A DNA stretch of 37,723 bases from Planctomycetota bacterium (lineage in GTDB: Bacteria > Planctomycetota > Planctomycetia > Planctomycetales > Planctomycetaceae): NCBI GenBank assembly GCA_016872645.1, contig VGZH01000056.1, positions 1-37,723 on the forward strand, in the 5' to 3' direction. How positions within the stretch are numbered: the first letter of the stretch is position 1; each line of letters begins with the position of its first letter. This document shows, piece by piece, positions 1 to 9,300 of this stretch. Made by a program: the position numbers and the translations under genes. The notes beneath the pieces were generated by a model. The model searched no databases. It was not told the DNA's origin and saw only the letters and a program-made list of their open reading frames with translations.

Positions 1-1692
1 GTTGGGTTGGTCGTTGTTTTTCTTGTTGGCCTCGTCGATCCGCTTCTGCTGTTCCTTCTTTTCTTCTTCGAGCTGCTTCTTGGCCTCTTCTTTGGTGACC
101 TTGCCTTTAATCGTGATCTCGATGTGAGGAGTCTTGGCGAGGTTGTGAGTCGGCATCCGGTTGTCTTGGGCTTCGACCCAGATGCGAATCTTGTCACCCT
201 CTTTGAGTCGCAGCGGTTCGAGTTGGAAATCGTGCTTCAGCGCGACTTCCTGCTGCGAGCCATCGAACAACGATTCGTCAGTGACGTCGTTCTCGTCGCG
301 AGCGATCTTTAGGCTGACCGTGCGGAGCTTAAAGTCTTGATCGCGAGCGGCGACGACCAGCGGAACGGTGCCGTTGGCCGGCAATTCCAGGTTCTTCGTC
401 GGATCGATCAACACGACTTGCGGCGGTTGGTCGATGCGGACGTTGATTGGATAAACCGCCGGCTTGGGGTCGGGAGTGTCTTCGGCATCCCAAACTTTGA
501 TGCGGTAGAACTTCGGGAACTTGCCGTCGGCCTGACGCGGGTCGGCTCGCCATGAGATCGTCAGCTTCTTGCCGTCCGCGATCCTCACGCTGCTGCCCGG
601 ATAGGCGGTTGAAAAGTCTTCAGTGTCAGCGAGTTCAAACTCGCTACGTTTGACCGCCACGTTGGTTGCGGCGGTAATCGTGATCGCGGTTCGTTCCCAA
701 ACGTCGATCGCTCCGCCCATCTGCGTACGCGAGTCGAGTTCGGTGTATTCCGGGTAGTCGTAGCGGACTTCGGTAACGGTCGCGGACGGCGGCGTGATGA
801 TCTCGACACGATACTCCGGCGACCGCGCATCACCGGCGACAACGTGGTATGAAAAACTCTGCAACAGCCCGTGCTCGTCGTTGCCGAGCGTCCCCTCAAA
901 CAGATTCGGATCGGTGGTGGCTCCGAGTTGCACCGGCTCATCAACGAAACGGCGGTCGGCGGTCGTGAACAGCAGCGTGACGTCGGCGGGGACTTTGCCT
1001 CGCAATTGCACGCTGATCGGCAGGATGCCGCCGGCTCGGAGCTTGGCGTCGCCGGGTTTGACTTCGAGGATTTCCGTCTGCGTGGCCGGCGCGACGTTCG
1101 TGAACGGCACGATCGCTCGCAGCACCGACGGGCCGAGCTTCTTCGGGCTGAGCACCGAATACAAACAAAACGCGACCACGATCCCGAACAGCACATACAA
1201 CGTCCGCAGCAACGGCCGCTTGTCGATCGCGTCATCGACATTGAACTTCGCGAGCGTCACGGCCGCTCGCTTTTCAATCGTCGCCAAGATCATTGGCGAG
1301 ACTTCACGTCCCGCCTGTTTCAGATCAACGAGATTCAGCAAGCTGCTGCGAAACTCAGACGATGACGTTTCCAGCGTCTTGGCCGCGTATAGCCCGCTGA
1401 CGTTCTTCATCGCCGGCCAAACGACCTTCGCACCGATCAGCCAGCCGACGAATCCGATCACCGGCAGGAACATCAACATCCGAGCCGTCCCACCGACGCC
1501 CCCTTCAAACCAATGATCGCTCAGCACGAACAGCAGCACATATCCGATCAACACCGTGATCGCGACGACCGCCGCCGTCAGCATGTCGATCCGCTTGATG
1601 CCGGTCTGCGTCTTGCGAAGCTGATAGTCGATGTACTCATCCGGCTCCGCATACGGAACGTGCGAGCGTTCGGGTGCAGTGGCGGTGGACAT
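1..1692 (-). CDS. DUF4175-like large membrane protein, 5' part only
   Basis: The frame is open from an ATG at 1692 to the window edge, giving 564 residues with the C-terminus missing. The N-terminus has two hydrophobic segments at about residues 38-58 and 72-88, a linker, and a third at about 163-181. After that comes a long extracytoplasmic part with beta-rich, Ig-like or carbohydrate-binding-like stretches (about 200-520). The visible end is rich in E, K and Q and looks like the start of a coiled coil. Three N-terminal membrane helices followed by a large periplasmic region and a coiled coil match planctomycete proteins annotated as DUF4175; this is a resemblance from memory. Such proteins often sit beside MoxR/DUF58/VWA genes, which would lie left of this window. 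The gene is real by length and composition; its function is unknown. Confidence 0.8.
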   Translation of the reverse strand, partial: MSTATAPERSHVPYAEPDEYIDYQLRKTQTGIKRIDMLTAAVVAITVLIGYVLLFVLSDHWFEGGVGGTARMLMFLPVIGFVGWLIGAKVVWPAMKNVSGLYAAKTLETSSSEFRSSLLNLVDLKQAGREVSPMILATIEKRAAVTLAKFNVDDAIDKRPLLRTLYVLFGIVVAFCLYSVLSPKKLGPSVLRAIVPFTNVAPATQTEILEVKPGDAKLRAGGILPISVQLRGKVPADVTLLFTTADRRFVDEPVQLGATTDPNLFEGTLGNDEHGLLQSFSYHVVAGDARSPEYRVEIITPPSATVTEVRYDYPEYTELDSRTQMGGAIDVWERTAITITAATNVAVKRSEFELADTEDFSTAYPGSSVRIADGKKLTISWRADPRQADGKFPKFYRIKVWDAEDTPDPKPAVYPINVRIDQPPQVVLIDPTKNLELPANGTVPLVVAARDQDFKLRTVSLKIARDENDVTDESLFDGSQQEVALKHDFQLEPLRLKEGDKIRIWVEAQDNRMPTHNLAKTPHIEITIKGKVTKEEAKKQLEEEKKEQQKRIDEANKKNNDQPN

Positions 1693-1709
1693 GGGAAACC
1701 TCTTGTCCG

Positions 1710-1773
1710 CCTCTGTGCTCTCTGTGTCTCTGTGGTGAAATCTTTTACCGCAGAGACACAGAGGGCACAGAGG
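1710..1773. repeat. 64-bp palindromic repeat, family A copy 1
   Basis: This is a near-perfect inverted repeat between two minus-strand genes. The left arm (1710-1740) and right arm (about 1744-1773) are complementary with only a few mismatches around a short T-rich loop, and the core reads CAGAGACACAGAGG. The element at 11522-11585 has the same length, loop position and many of the same bases, so the two look like diverged members of one dispersed family. Similar CGCAGAGACACAGAG palindromes are known from many bacterial genomes. It could form a hairpin in the transcript downstream of the hydrolase start region, but it has no U-tract on the strand where a terminator would be needed. Confidence 0.8.
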
Positions 1774-1784
1774 GATTCAACGAC

Positions 1785-2639
1785 CTAGGCCTTTTGGGGC
1801 TCGGCAATTTCGGAGTTGTCCGCCAGCGTGTCCGGCGGGGTGAATTCGAACCGCTTGCATTGGCGGAAGAATTCCAGCGGGTTGTCGTACACGATTTTTT
1901 TGATCTTCGATTCTGGGTGTCCGCGACGGCGGAGTTCTTGTATGAAGTCGGGGACGGCGATTGGATTCGAGGGGCCCCAGTCGCCGGCCGAGTTCACCAT
2001 GATGCGGTCGTCGCCGTAGGCTTCGATGATGTCGGCCGCTCGTGAGGGGGTGCATTTCGTGATCGGGTACAGCGTCATCGCGCACCAAAACCCCTCTTCC
2101 TTCGCGAGGCCGACGGTGTGCTCTTCGACGTGGTCGATCAGCACTCGCTCCGGCTGCACGCGGCGGTCGGACATCAGCATGTCGATGATCATCCGCGTTC
2201 CTTTCAGCTTGTCTTGCAGGTGCGGCGTGTGAATCAGGATCAACTCGTCGAGTTCCATCGCCAACTGGACGTGCTCTTGAAAGATGATCGATTCGTTCTT
2301 CGTGTTCTTATTCAGTCCGATCTCACCGACTCCGAGCACTCCTTTGTTGTTGATGAACTCCGGGATCATCTTGATGACCTCGCGTGAGAGTTCGACGTTT
2401 TCGGCTTCCTTGGCGTTGATGCAGAGCCAGGTGTAATGCTGGATGCCGGACCAACCGGCTCGCTTCGGCTCGAATTCGGTGAGCTGCCGGAAGTAGTCAC
2501 GGAAACCGTCCACGCTGCCGCGATCAAAGCCGGCCCAAAACGCCGGCTCGCTGACGGCGACGCAACCCATGCGAGCAATCCGCTCGTAGTCGTCGGTCAC
2601 GCGGGAAACCATATGGATGTGTGGTTCGATGTAGTACAT
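1785..2639 (-). CDS. TatD-like metal-dependent hydrolase
   Basis: This 284-residue protein has the metal-ligand pattern of the TatD/amidohydrolase TIM-barrel group: HIH at residues 7-9, a Glu in GVGEIGL (E106), a His pair in IHTPH (H137, H140), a His in LIDHVEEH (H170) and an Asp in NSAGDWG (D220). These would hold one or two divalent metals for hydrolysis of a phosphoester or amide-type bond. The protein is cytosolic, with no signal peptide. The sequence style resembles the TatD-related hydrolase of the ebo (EboB) gene set seen in cyanobacteria and planctomycetes, but no other ebo gene is visible here, so no symbol is given. It lies downstream of the 100-residue gene at 2831-3133, separated by 191 bp that contain an inverted repeat. 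The C-terminal 20 residues are probably disordered. Confidence 0.85.
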   Translation of the reverse strand: MYYIEPHIHMVSRVTDDYERIARMGCVAVSEPAFWAGFDRGSVDGFRDYFRQLTEFEPKRAGWSGIQHYTWLCINAKEAENVELSREVIKMIPEFINNKGVLGVGEIGLNKNTKNESIIFQEHVQLAMELDELILIHTPHLQDKLKGTRMIIDMLMSDRRVQPERVLIDHVEEHTVGLAKEEGFWCAMTLYPITKCTPSRAADIIEAYGDDRIMVNSAGDWGPSNPIAVPDFIQELRRRGHPESKIKKIVYDNPLEFFRQCKRFEFTPPDTLADNSEIAEPQKA

Positions 2640-2681
2640 GTCGGGGTGTCGCTTGAAGTAGGGAGGGTGAGTGAAAGTGAA

Positions 2682-2783
2682 AAGTTCAGAGTGACGAGTG
2701 CAAAGTGAAAAATGAATGGCCAGCAGGTGAGCAGTTCAATCGCAGTGGGAACGCTTGTCTGACACTCGTCACTCTGCACTTTG
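2682..2783. repeat. inverted repeat with CAGAGTGACGAGTG arms
   Basis: The 14-bp sequence CAGAGTGACGAGTG at 2687-2700 is perfectly inverted at 2763-2776, and similarity extends on both sides (AAAGT and CAAAGTG words at 2682-2707 and 2776-2783). The loop is 62 bp. It fills most of the gap between two minus-strand genes. It could be a dispersed palindromic element; it is too widely spaced to be a simple terminator. Confidence 0.6.
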
Positions 2784-2830
2784 CATTGTTCGATTCCTTG
2801 TCGTGGTCCGATCGAAGATCTGTCCAAAAG

Positions 2831-3133
2831 TCAGTGCGGAACGCTCGGCGACAAAATCGGCCGTTCTCCCGTTGTCAGGTACTTCTTCATCCAGTTTGGG
2901 TCGTAGCGATCGCTGAACAGTTCTTGAACTTGAGCGGCACGGTGGAAGCCGTCGCTCAAGAGGATTTCGAGACCTTGCTGGATTTGACGGAAACGCGGGT
3001 CCGACCGCACCGATTCGGCCGATTCCGCACGGTCCAACCGGTCGAGCGTCGCGGCGATTTCCAGAATCTTGGCGCGAGTCAGCAGGAAGGTTTGTTCAAA
3101 GACTTCGGGGGCGGATTGGGCGGCGGCGATCAT
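2831..3133 (-). CDS. small alpha-helical protein of unknown function
   Basis: This 100-residue frame starts at an ATG at 3133. The protein is rich in Ala, Glu, Leu and Arg and is probably all-helical, with no signal peptide, membrane segment or cysteine. It begins MIAAAQSAPEVFEQTFLLTR and ends in a Pro-rich tail. I do not recognise the family. It is on the same strand as the TatD-like hydrolase and is the upstream gene of that pair, but the 191-bp gap with an inverted repeat makes co-transcription uncertain. Its upstream neighbour (3290) is divergent, so 3134-3289 should hold promoters for both directions. Absence of a competing frame with better composition supports it as a gene. Confidence 0.6.
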   Translation of the reverse strand: MIAAAQSAPEVFEQTFLLTRAKILEIAATLDRLDRAESAESVRSDPRFRQIQQGLEILLSDGFHRAAQVQELFSDRYDPNWMKKYLTTGERPILSPSVPH

Positions 3134-3289
3134 GGCAGGCTCACAGAGAAAAAGGGGGCAGGGCGGCAGCGGTCACGGGACTCGGCAACAACGATAGTTT
3201 CCACCTGACAGTGTGCAATTTCAAGCGGTGGTTTATTCTGTGGCCGTCACCGTCTGGCTTCTGCCGCCTTGATTTCCGACCCCTGACTC

Positions 3290-3781
3290 ATGGCTCGACA
3301 CGAAACGGATCGCGAAGACCTGATGCAGGAAGCCACCGGCTTGGCTCGGCGGGTCGAGTGGCAGGTGCCGTTTATGGCTGATCCGGTCGTGGCTGGCTTC
3401 AAAAAGAACGGAGCTTGCTCGGTCTATTTCGGGGCGGAACCGGTCCTGCAGTTCGATTCCTCCGGCTGCCTGCGGCGAGCGTTCTTTGAGGGATTCTTGT
3501 TTCGGACACAGGGGACAACGCTGGCTCGGCTGCAACGGAATCGAACGACCAGCGAGTCTCAGCTTGTGCGACACGACCTGACCGACCGCGAACTCGCAAC
3601 GTTTCGAGTCCAAGCTTGCTTATGGCTGAGAAAACTCTTGCAGGCCATTGACCACGGCCAAGCGGTGCGGTTGCGACAGGTTCCCGACACAGATGAAGTC
3701 ATCCTTGACCTATGCGACACACTGAGAACCGCACTCGCCGAAGGATTGCCGCTCGCAGCAGCGTTGCCCGGGAAGCGGTGA
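3290..3781 (+). CDS. conserved-looking cytosolic protein of unknown function
   Basis: This is a 163-residue protein starting MARHETDREDLMQEATGL. No signal peptide or membrane helix is seen. The N-terminal half contains a compact stretch with VVAGFKKNG, VYFGAEPVLQF and LRRAFFEGFLF, which looks like a beta-sheet domain; the C-terminal half is helical with many Arg and Leu. Similar proteins seem familiar from planctomycete genomes as uncharacterised proteins, but I cannot name the family. There is no clear Shine-Dalgarno before the ATG. The gene is divergent from 2831-3133 and convergent with 3819-6005, which ends 37 bp downstream. An overlapping minus-strand frame (3233-3613) was judged a shadow because it shows no protein-like features. 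Confidence 0.7.
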   Translation: MARHETDREDLMQEATGLARRVEWQVPFMADPVVAGFKKNGACSVYFGAEPVLQFDSSGCLRRAFFEGFLFRTQGTTLARLQRNRTTSESQLVRHDLTDRELATFRVQACLWLRKLLQAIDHGQAVRLRQVPDTDEVILDLCDTLRTALAEGLPLAAALPGKR

Positions 3782-3818
3782 CCGCGTCCGGGCTACGGCA
3801 GCAATGACCTGGGATTGC

Positions 3819-6005
3819 TCAACGTGATAGCCACTTCGCGACGTCGTTTCCTTTCGCGGCGGCTTCGCCGGTGAAGAGTGCCGGCGCGGGACCGTCTGCG
3901 GCTTTCCAACAGGCGGCGGTGAGTTTCGGGAGTTCCTTCTCGCCGCTGAGCCAAACTTCGCTGCCGGCGCTGAGGGAGAGCAGTCCTGCGACGTCGCCGT
4001 ACTTGACCGCTCCAGGAAGGAACTGCGCGTCATCAAATTCGGTGAGCGATGCGAAGCGGAAGCCAGCAGTGTCGATGGCGGCGCGGTCGATTGCAGGGCC
4101 AGCGATTGCTTTCGCGGCGGCGGCCCACAGGCCCGCTCCACCGAGACCGACGACGTGAACTTTCTGTGCTCCATGATCGTCGCCGCGCACGAAGCTGACG
4201 AGCGTCAGAATGTCGTGGACTCGCTGAGCGAACAGCGGGTGGTTGTAGCCGTAGGTGTAGCCCGCGAACTGGCGGTCGCCACCGACTCGGCGGTTCTTGA
4301 ACGGCGTCGCCGCTCCAGCGGGAACGAGTTCGCCGGTGCCGAAGATGTCGGGCGAGCAAACGCTAAAACCGTTATCGAGCAGCGTCTTGATCTCATACTT
4401 GGGCGAACCGTCGGAGTTGAACAGGCCCGACTTACCCGACTCATCGACCCATACGACGACCTGCTTGTTCCATTGCTTCGGGTGCAGGAACACGATCGGC
4501 AGTTCCTCTTGTTCCTTCTTCAACTTCAACAGATCGCCGAAGAAGAAAAAGTTGCCGCGATCTTCTTTCTTGATCTTCTCCCGTTCGATGCTGCTGGAAG
4601 CAGGCAGCTCGCGGCCGATCAAAACTTTCCAGCCGGTGCCGACGACATCGCGGAACTTCGTCAACGAGTTCGTATCGGTCGGAGTCAGCGCGGCAATTTG
4701 CTGATCGGCGTCGGTTGCCAGCGTCTTCGTCAACGAGCGTTCGAAATCGTCGCCGCTCGGCGGCTTCGGGTGCGCGTCGTCAAACACGGTCAATTCGGCG
4801 ATCGACAGCGGTTGGAAGTCCTGTTCGACGATCGGGTCTTTGCCCTCCAGCTTCAAATGCTTTTTGAACCAAGAATACATCACAGCTCGGCTGGGATGGT
4901 TGTAGTTGTGTGGGAAGTGCAGATACGCGGTCGCCTTCACGTTGTCCTTTGCGCCGAGCATCGTGTAGAGCTGATTCAGTTCCGGCATTCCCTTGGTCAT
5001 GATCTCTTTGGTCCAGTCATCCGCCGCGACCATCCCCAACGGCTTGGGAGCGAACAGTCCCGCCAGTTCGATGTTGCCCGTGCCGACTCGCAGCAGCGAG
5101 CTGTTTTCGCAGGTGCAGCCCCCTTGCATGGCGGTCGAAACCATCACGGCCGGGAACTGCACGGTCACGCGCGGATCGATCGCGCTGAGCATGAAGGTCT
5201 GAGTTCCACCGCCGCTCGCGCCGGTCACGCCGATTCGATTCGCATCGACATCGGGCAGGCTCTGGATGAAATCGAGCGCGGCAATCGAATTGAGCGTCTG
5301 CAAACCCATGATGCTTTGCAGTCGCAACTCCGCCTGCGGACTGTACAGCCCCCACGAGTCCGCCTTCTCCATTTCTGGCCGCCGCTTGCCATCCACGCCG
5401 AAGCGATGCACGAGCGTGTGACTGAGCTGCTGGCTGTCGGCGTTGCCGAGCATGTCGTAGTGAAACACAACACAGCCCATCCGCGCGAGTTGAACGCACC
5501 GCGCCTGCAACGGGTATCGGCCGGAGACTTCAAACCGCTCGGCCCCGACGACGATCTGCTGTTTCACGGCCGGCTCGCCCGCGTCGTAGAACCGCCCATT
5601 CGCCCAGTGACCGTGAGGACAGAGCACTCCGGCGAATGGACCTTTCAATCCCTTCGGCCGGAAGAGGCTGCCGGTCACGAAGAACCCCGGAGCACTCTCG
5701 AAGTAAACTCGCTCGACGGTGAAGTCGTCGCGATCGACTTTGCCATGCACGGCCGGCTTGAGCGCCGCCTTCGTCGGCATCGGCCACAGGCCCTGCGAGA
5801 CCAGCACTTGCTTGCGCACGTAGTCGGCTCGCTTGGCCCACTCTTCCTTCGTGGGCGGCACTTCCAGCGGGAAATACCCGTTGAGGTCTTTCAATTTGCC
5901 AAGCCGCTTGTCGGCGGGTGCTCGCCCGTCGGGCAACACTTTCACATCGGCAACCGCCAGCGAACCGACACAGCACACCACGAACGCAAGCAGCAGGCGA
6001 GTCAT
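3819..6005 (-). CDS. secreted two-domain alpha/beta hydrolase (acetylxylan-esterase-like)
   Basis: This 728-residue protein starts at the ATG at 6005, nine bases after a perfect AAGGAG (6015-6020); this and the signal peptide that follows (residues 1-19, ending AVA) decide the start over an upstream frame opening at 6146. The N-terminal half is an alpha/beta hydrolase domain: oxyanion-region CPHGHW (about 130-134), nucleophile elbow GASGGG with S264, a likely acid at D329/D330 and a His in FPHNYNH (H366 or H370). The C-terminal half (about 480-728) again looks like an alpha/beta hydrolase fold, but its elbow reads GLGGAG, without a Ser. Planctomycete relatives are annotated as acetylxylan esterase or dienelactone-hydrolase-like proteins, so a carbohydrate ester is a plausible substrate (inference). 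It acts outside the cytoplasm. Confidence 0.88.
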   Translation of the reverse strand: MTRLLLAFVVCCVGSLAVADVKVLPDGRAPADKRLGKLKDLNGYFPLEVPPTKEEWAKRADYVRKQVLVSQGLWPMPTKAALKPAVHGKVDRDDFTVERVYFESAPGFFVTGSLFRPKGLKGPFAGVLCPHGHWANGRFYDAGEPAVKQQIVVGAERFEVSGRYPLQARCVQLARMGCVVFHYDMLGNADSQQLSHTLVHRFGVDGKRRPEMEKADSWGLYSPQAELRLQSIMGLQTLNSIAALDFIQSLPDVDANRIGVTGASGGGTQTFMLSAIDPRVTVQFPAVMVSTAMQGGCTCENSSLLRVGTGNIELAGLFAPKPLGMVAADDWTKEIMTKGMPELNQLYTMLGAKDNVKATAYLHFPHNYNHPSRAVMYSWFKKHLKLEGKDPIVEQDFQPLSIAELTVFDDAHPKPPSGDDFERSLTKTLATDADQQIAALTPTDTNSLTKFRDVVGTGWKVLIGRELPASSSIEREKIKKEDRGNFFFFGDLLKLKKEQEELPIVFLHPKQWNKQVVVWVDESGKSGLFNSDGSPKYEIKTLLDNGFSVCSPDIFGTGELVPAGAATPFKNRRVGGDRQFAGYTYGYNHPLFAQRVHDILTLVSFVRGDDHGAQKVHVVGLGGAGLWAAAAKAIAGPAIDRAAIDTAGFRFASLTEFDDAQFLPGAVKYGDVAGLLSLSAGSEVWLSGEKELPKLTAACWKAADGPAPALFTGEAAAKGNDVAKWLSR

Positions 6006-6161
6006 AACGCAAATCTCCTTCAACTTCGGTGGGACGCGGTTCTCTTCCACGCAGATCGCGAAGGAGGGAATTTGAAGTGACTGACCCTCGAAACTCAATT
6101 CAGACCGGGGCTGTTGCGGATTGAACCTTGATGGCAACCTCGGCATGATCGTGCCGTGACC

Positions 6162-6293
6162 TTGGAGTGCGGGGTGTCAGCCCCGCTTTGGATTGCGGCG
6201 AAGCGGCACCTTCTTGGTCCCGTTTGCGATCTTCCCAAGAAGCATTTTTCACAATCAAAAAGCCTAAAGCGGGGCTGATATCCCGCACTCCAA
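6162..6293. repeat. element with 28-bp inverted arms
   Basis: The gap 6006-6332 between divergent genes contains two 28-bp arms, 6162-6189 and 6266-6293, that are almost perfectly complementary. Each reads TTGGAGTGCGGG... to ...CCCCGCTTT with about two differences. The 76-bp interior has no gene. A small hairpin GCGGC-TTC-GCCGC follows at about 6299-6311. The TTGGAGTGCGGGATATCAGC-type sequence resembles short palindromic repeats common in planctomycete intergenic DNA, so this is most likely a non-autonomous dispersed element. The promoter and ribosome site of the dehydrogenase (GAGGAG at about 6321-6326) follow directly. Confidence 0.75.
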
Positions 6294-6332
6294 AAATGCG
6301 GCTTCGCCGCATCGCGATTTGAGGAGTCCGCC

Positions 6333-9300
6333 ATGCGTCGAGCCATTCCGATGATCGTCTTCGTTGCACTCGTTCTCGCTGCCCTCGCGATCGGCTCGTC
6401 GAACCGGCAGCTTCGATCGGATGATCCCCCCGCGAAAGTTGCGGCTCAGAATACGACGACCAGCGCGGAACCCAAACGGATCGAAGTCCCGCTCAACGGG
6501 CACATCTTCTCGCTGCCAGAAGGCTTCACGATTGAACTGGTCGCCGGCCCGCCGTTGATCGATCGGCCGATCACGGCGAGCTTCGATGAAGAAGGTCGGC
6601 TCTACGTTTCCGATTCGTCCGGCACGAACGATCCCTCAGCGAAGCAGCTCATCGACAAGCCGCATCGAGTTGTTCGCCTCGAAGACACCGACGGGGACGG
6701 CAAGTTCGACCAACGAAAAATCTTCGCCGACAAGCTGATGTTTCCGGAAGGCACGCTGTGGTACGACGGCTCGCTGTACGTCGCCGCTCCGCCAAGCATC
6801 TGGAAGCTGACCGATACCGACGGCGACGGCGTTGCCGACCAACGAGAAGAATGGTTCAAAGGAAACACGCTCACCGGCTGCGCGAACGATTTGCATGGCC
6901 CGTATCTCGGTCCCGACGGCTACATCTATTGGTGCAAAGGTGCGTTCGCCGATCAGACATATGAGCGGCCGGTGCGAAACTCCGAACGTAGCCGAACTCG
7001 CCAGAGTTCGGACGGAAGTCCGGCGACTTCCGCTACGGAGAAATGGACCACGAAAGCCGCACACATCTTCCGTGCGCGCCCCGATGCTCCGCGCGATCCG
7101 GAAACCGGCAGCATCAAGACGTCGGCGATTGAAGCGGTGATGACCGGGGGCATGGACAATCCGGTCGATGTCGTCTTCACGCCGACGGGCGAGCGGATTT
7201 TCACGACGACGTTTCTGGTGCATCCGGGGCAAGGGAATCGGGACGGGTTGTTGCACGCGGTGTATGGGGGCGTGTACGGCAAGGACTGGAACGTGATCGA
7301 CTCGCCGAGCCATCCGCGGACGGGGGACGTGATGCCGGTGCTGTGTCATCTGGGAGCCGCCGCTCCGTGCGGGCTGGAGCGGTTGCAGTCGGCCGCCTGG
7401 GGCCGCGAGTACCAAGACAACCTCTTCGCCTGCTGCTTCAACATGCGGAAGGTGACTCGGCATGTGCTGACGCCCAAGGGAGCCACGTTCGACTGCGCGA
7501 CGACCGACTTCGTGGTCTCGAACAACCTCGACTTCCACCCCACCGACGTGCTGGAAGACGCCGACGGCAGCCTGCTGATCGTGGACACCGGCGGCTGGTA
7601 CAAGCTCTGCTGCCCCACCTCGCAGTTGTGGAAGCCGGATGTGTTGGGGGCGATCTATCGAGTGAGGAGGACTTCCGCGGAACGCGTGAATGATCCGTTT
7701 GGACGGCGCATGAATTGGCCGCAAATGACAACGGATCAGTTGGCTGCTCTGCTCGACGACGCTCGGACTTACGTTCGGCAACGTGCATCAAATGAGCTTG
7801 CGAAGCGAGGTGACAAATCGCTTTCCGCACTTCTAGCAGCGTTCAAGCGACACGATCGCATCTGGGGTAAGAACGGCGACCTATGCCGCCGATTGTGGGT
7901 GCTTGCCCGAATTGACCATCCTTCCGCACGCGAGGCGACACGGTACGAGTTGGGTTCAGGAGACGAGGAACTTTGCCAAGTGGCCGCTCAAAGCATCAGC
8001 CTGTGGCGCGATTCATTGGCCGTTCGCCAACTCAAAGAAAACCTCAGCGGCACACCCGCGAAACAACGTGTTGTCGCTGAGGCGTTGGGACGCATTGGCG
8101 ATCCCTCCGTTGTCCGCGATTTACTCTGGCATGTGAGCAAAGAACACGACCGCTTTGTTGAACATTCGACGTGCTTTGCTCTGATCGAGCTTGGCCAAAC
8201 CGAGCCACTTCGCAATTTCATTTGGCCGAAGCCCGATCCGGCTAGGGGGATCATTCGATCAAAAGGGCAATTCCGCTATGCCAAGCCGGTCGCCCTCAAG
8301 GCTCTCGACCAGATGCCGAATGGCGGGTTGAAGCCGGAGGAGGTCGCGAAATATCTGACCTCGCCGGAGCCGCTGTTGCGGGAGACGGCGGCGTGGATCA
8401 TCAGCCGACATGCCGATTGGGGCGAAGCGCTGGCCGGCTCTCTCCGCGAACGATTGGCCGCCGGCGAACTCACCGACGCCGAGCAAACCACGCTCGGCAA
8501 ACAACTGGCTCAGTTCGCCAAAGCCGCGTCAGTCCAAGACCTGCTCGCCACCACCGCCAGCGATGCGAAGTTGTCCGCTCCCACGCGACTCACTGCCCTC
8601 CGAGCCATGCGCGACTCCGGCTTGAAAGAGTTGCCCAAGACCTGGACCACCGCGCTGCTGTCGGTGCTCGGAGAGAACAATGTCGAGCTGATCGAGGTCG
8701 CGCTGAAGACCGTACGCACGATCCCACCGCACAAAGACGATGCCGCCGCTTGGCGTGCGCCGTTGCTGAGCGTCGCCCAACCTACGGCGCTCGATGCCCT
8801 CGCGGCATTGCCCGGCGGGCTCGCGGCGAAAGAGGCCGACGACAAACGGTTCGACTTCTTGCTGAGCCAACTCGCGCCGGAACTTCCCGTCGCGCAGCGT
8901 GGCACGGCGGCTGAAGTGATCGGCAAAGCGAAGCTCTCAAAACCGCAGCTCGAAAAACTCACCGAGCAATTCGCGAACGCCGGCCCGCTCGAAGTCGATC
9001 GGCTGCTCGGCGCATTTGAGCAAACGACCGACGAGCAAGTCGGGCAGAAACTCGTCACGCAACTGAAGACCGCTCCCGCGCTGACAGCTCTGCGAGCGGA
9101 CGCGATCAAGACGCGGCTGGCGAAGTACAGCCCGTCCGTGCAAGAGGCCGCGCAGCCGCTCTACGCTGCGCTCAACGTGGACCTCGGCCAGCAGCGAAAG
9201 CAGTTGGAAGAGACGTTGGCCTCATTGCCGCCCGGCGACATCGTGCGCGGTCAAAAAATCTTCCACAACGAGAAGTCCGCCTGCAAAGCCTGCCACGCGA

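Noticed and set aside
4155-6080. A 641-codon open frame on the plus strand, antisense to the secreted hydrolase
   Set aside because: It is rich in Arg, His, Gln and Val in the pattern produced by the complement of a GC-rich gene, and has no domain. The minus strand has a signal peptide, a Shine-Dalgarno and catalytic motifs.
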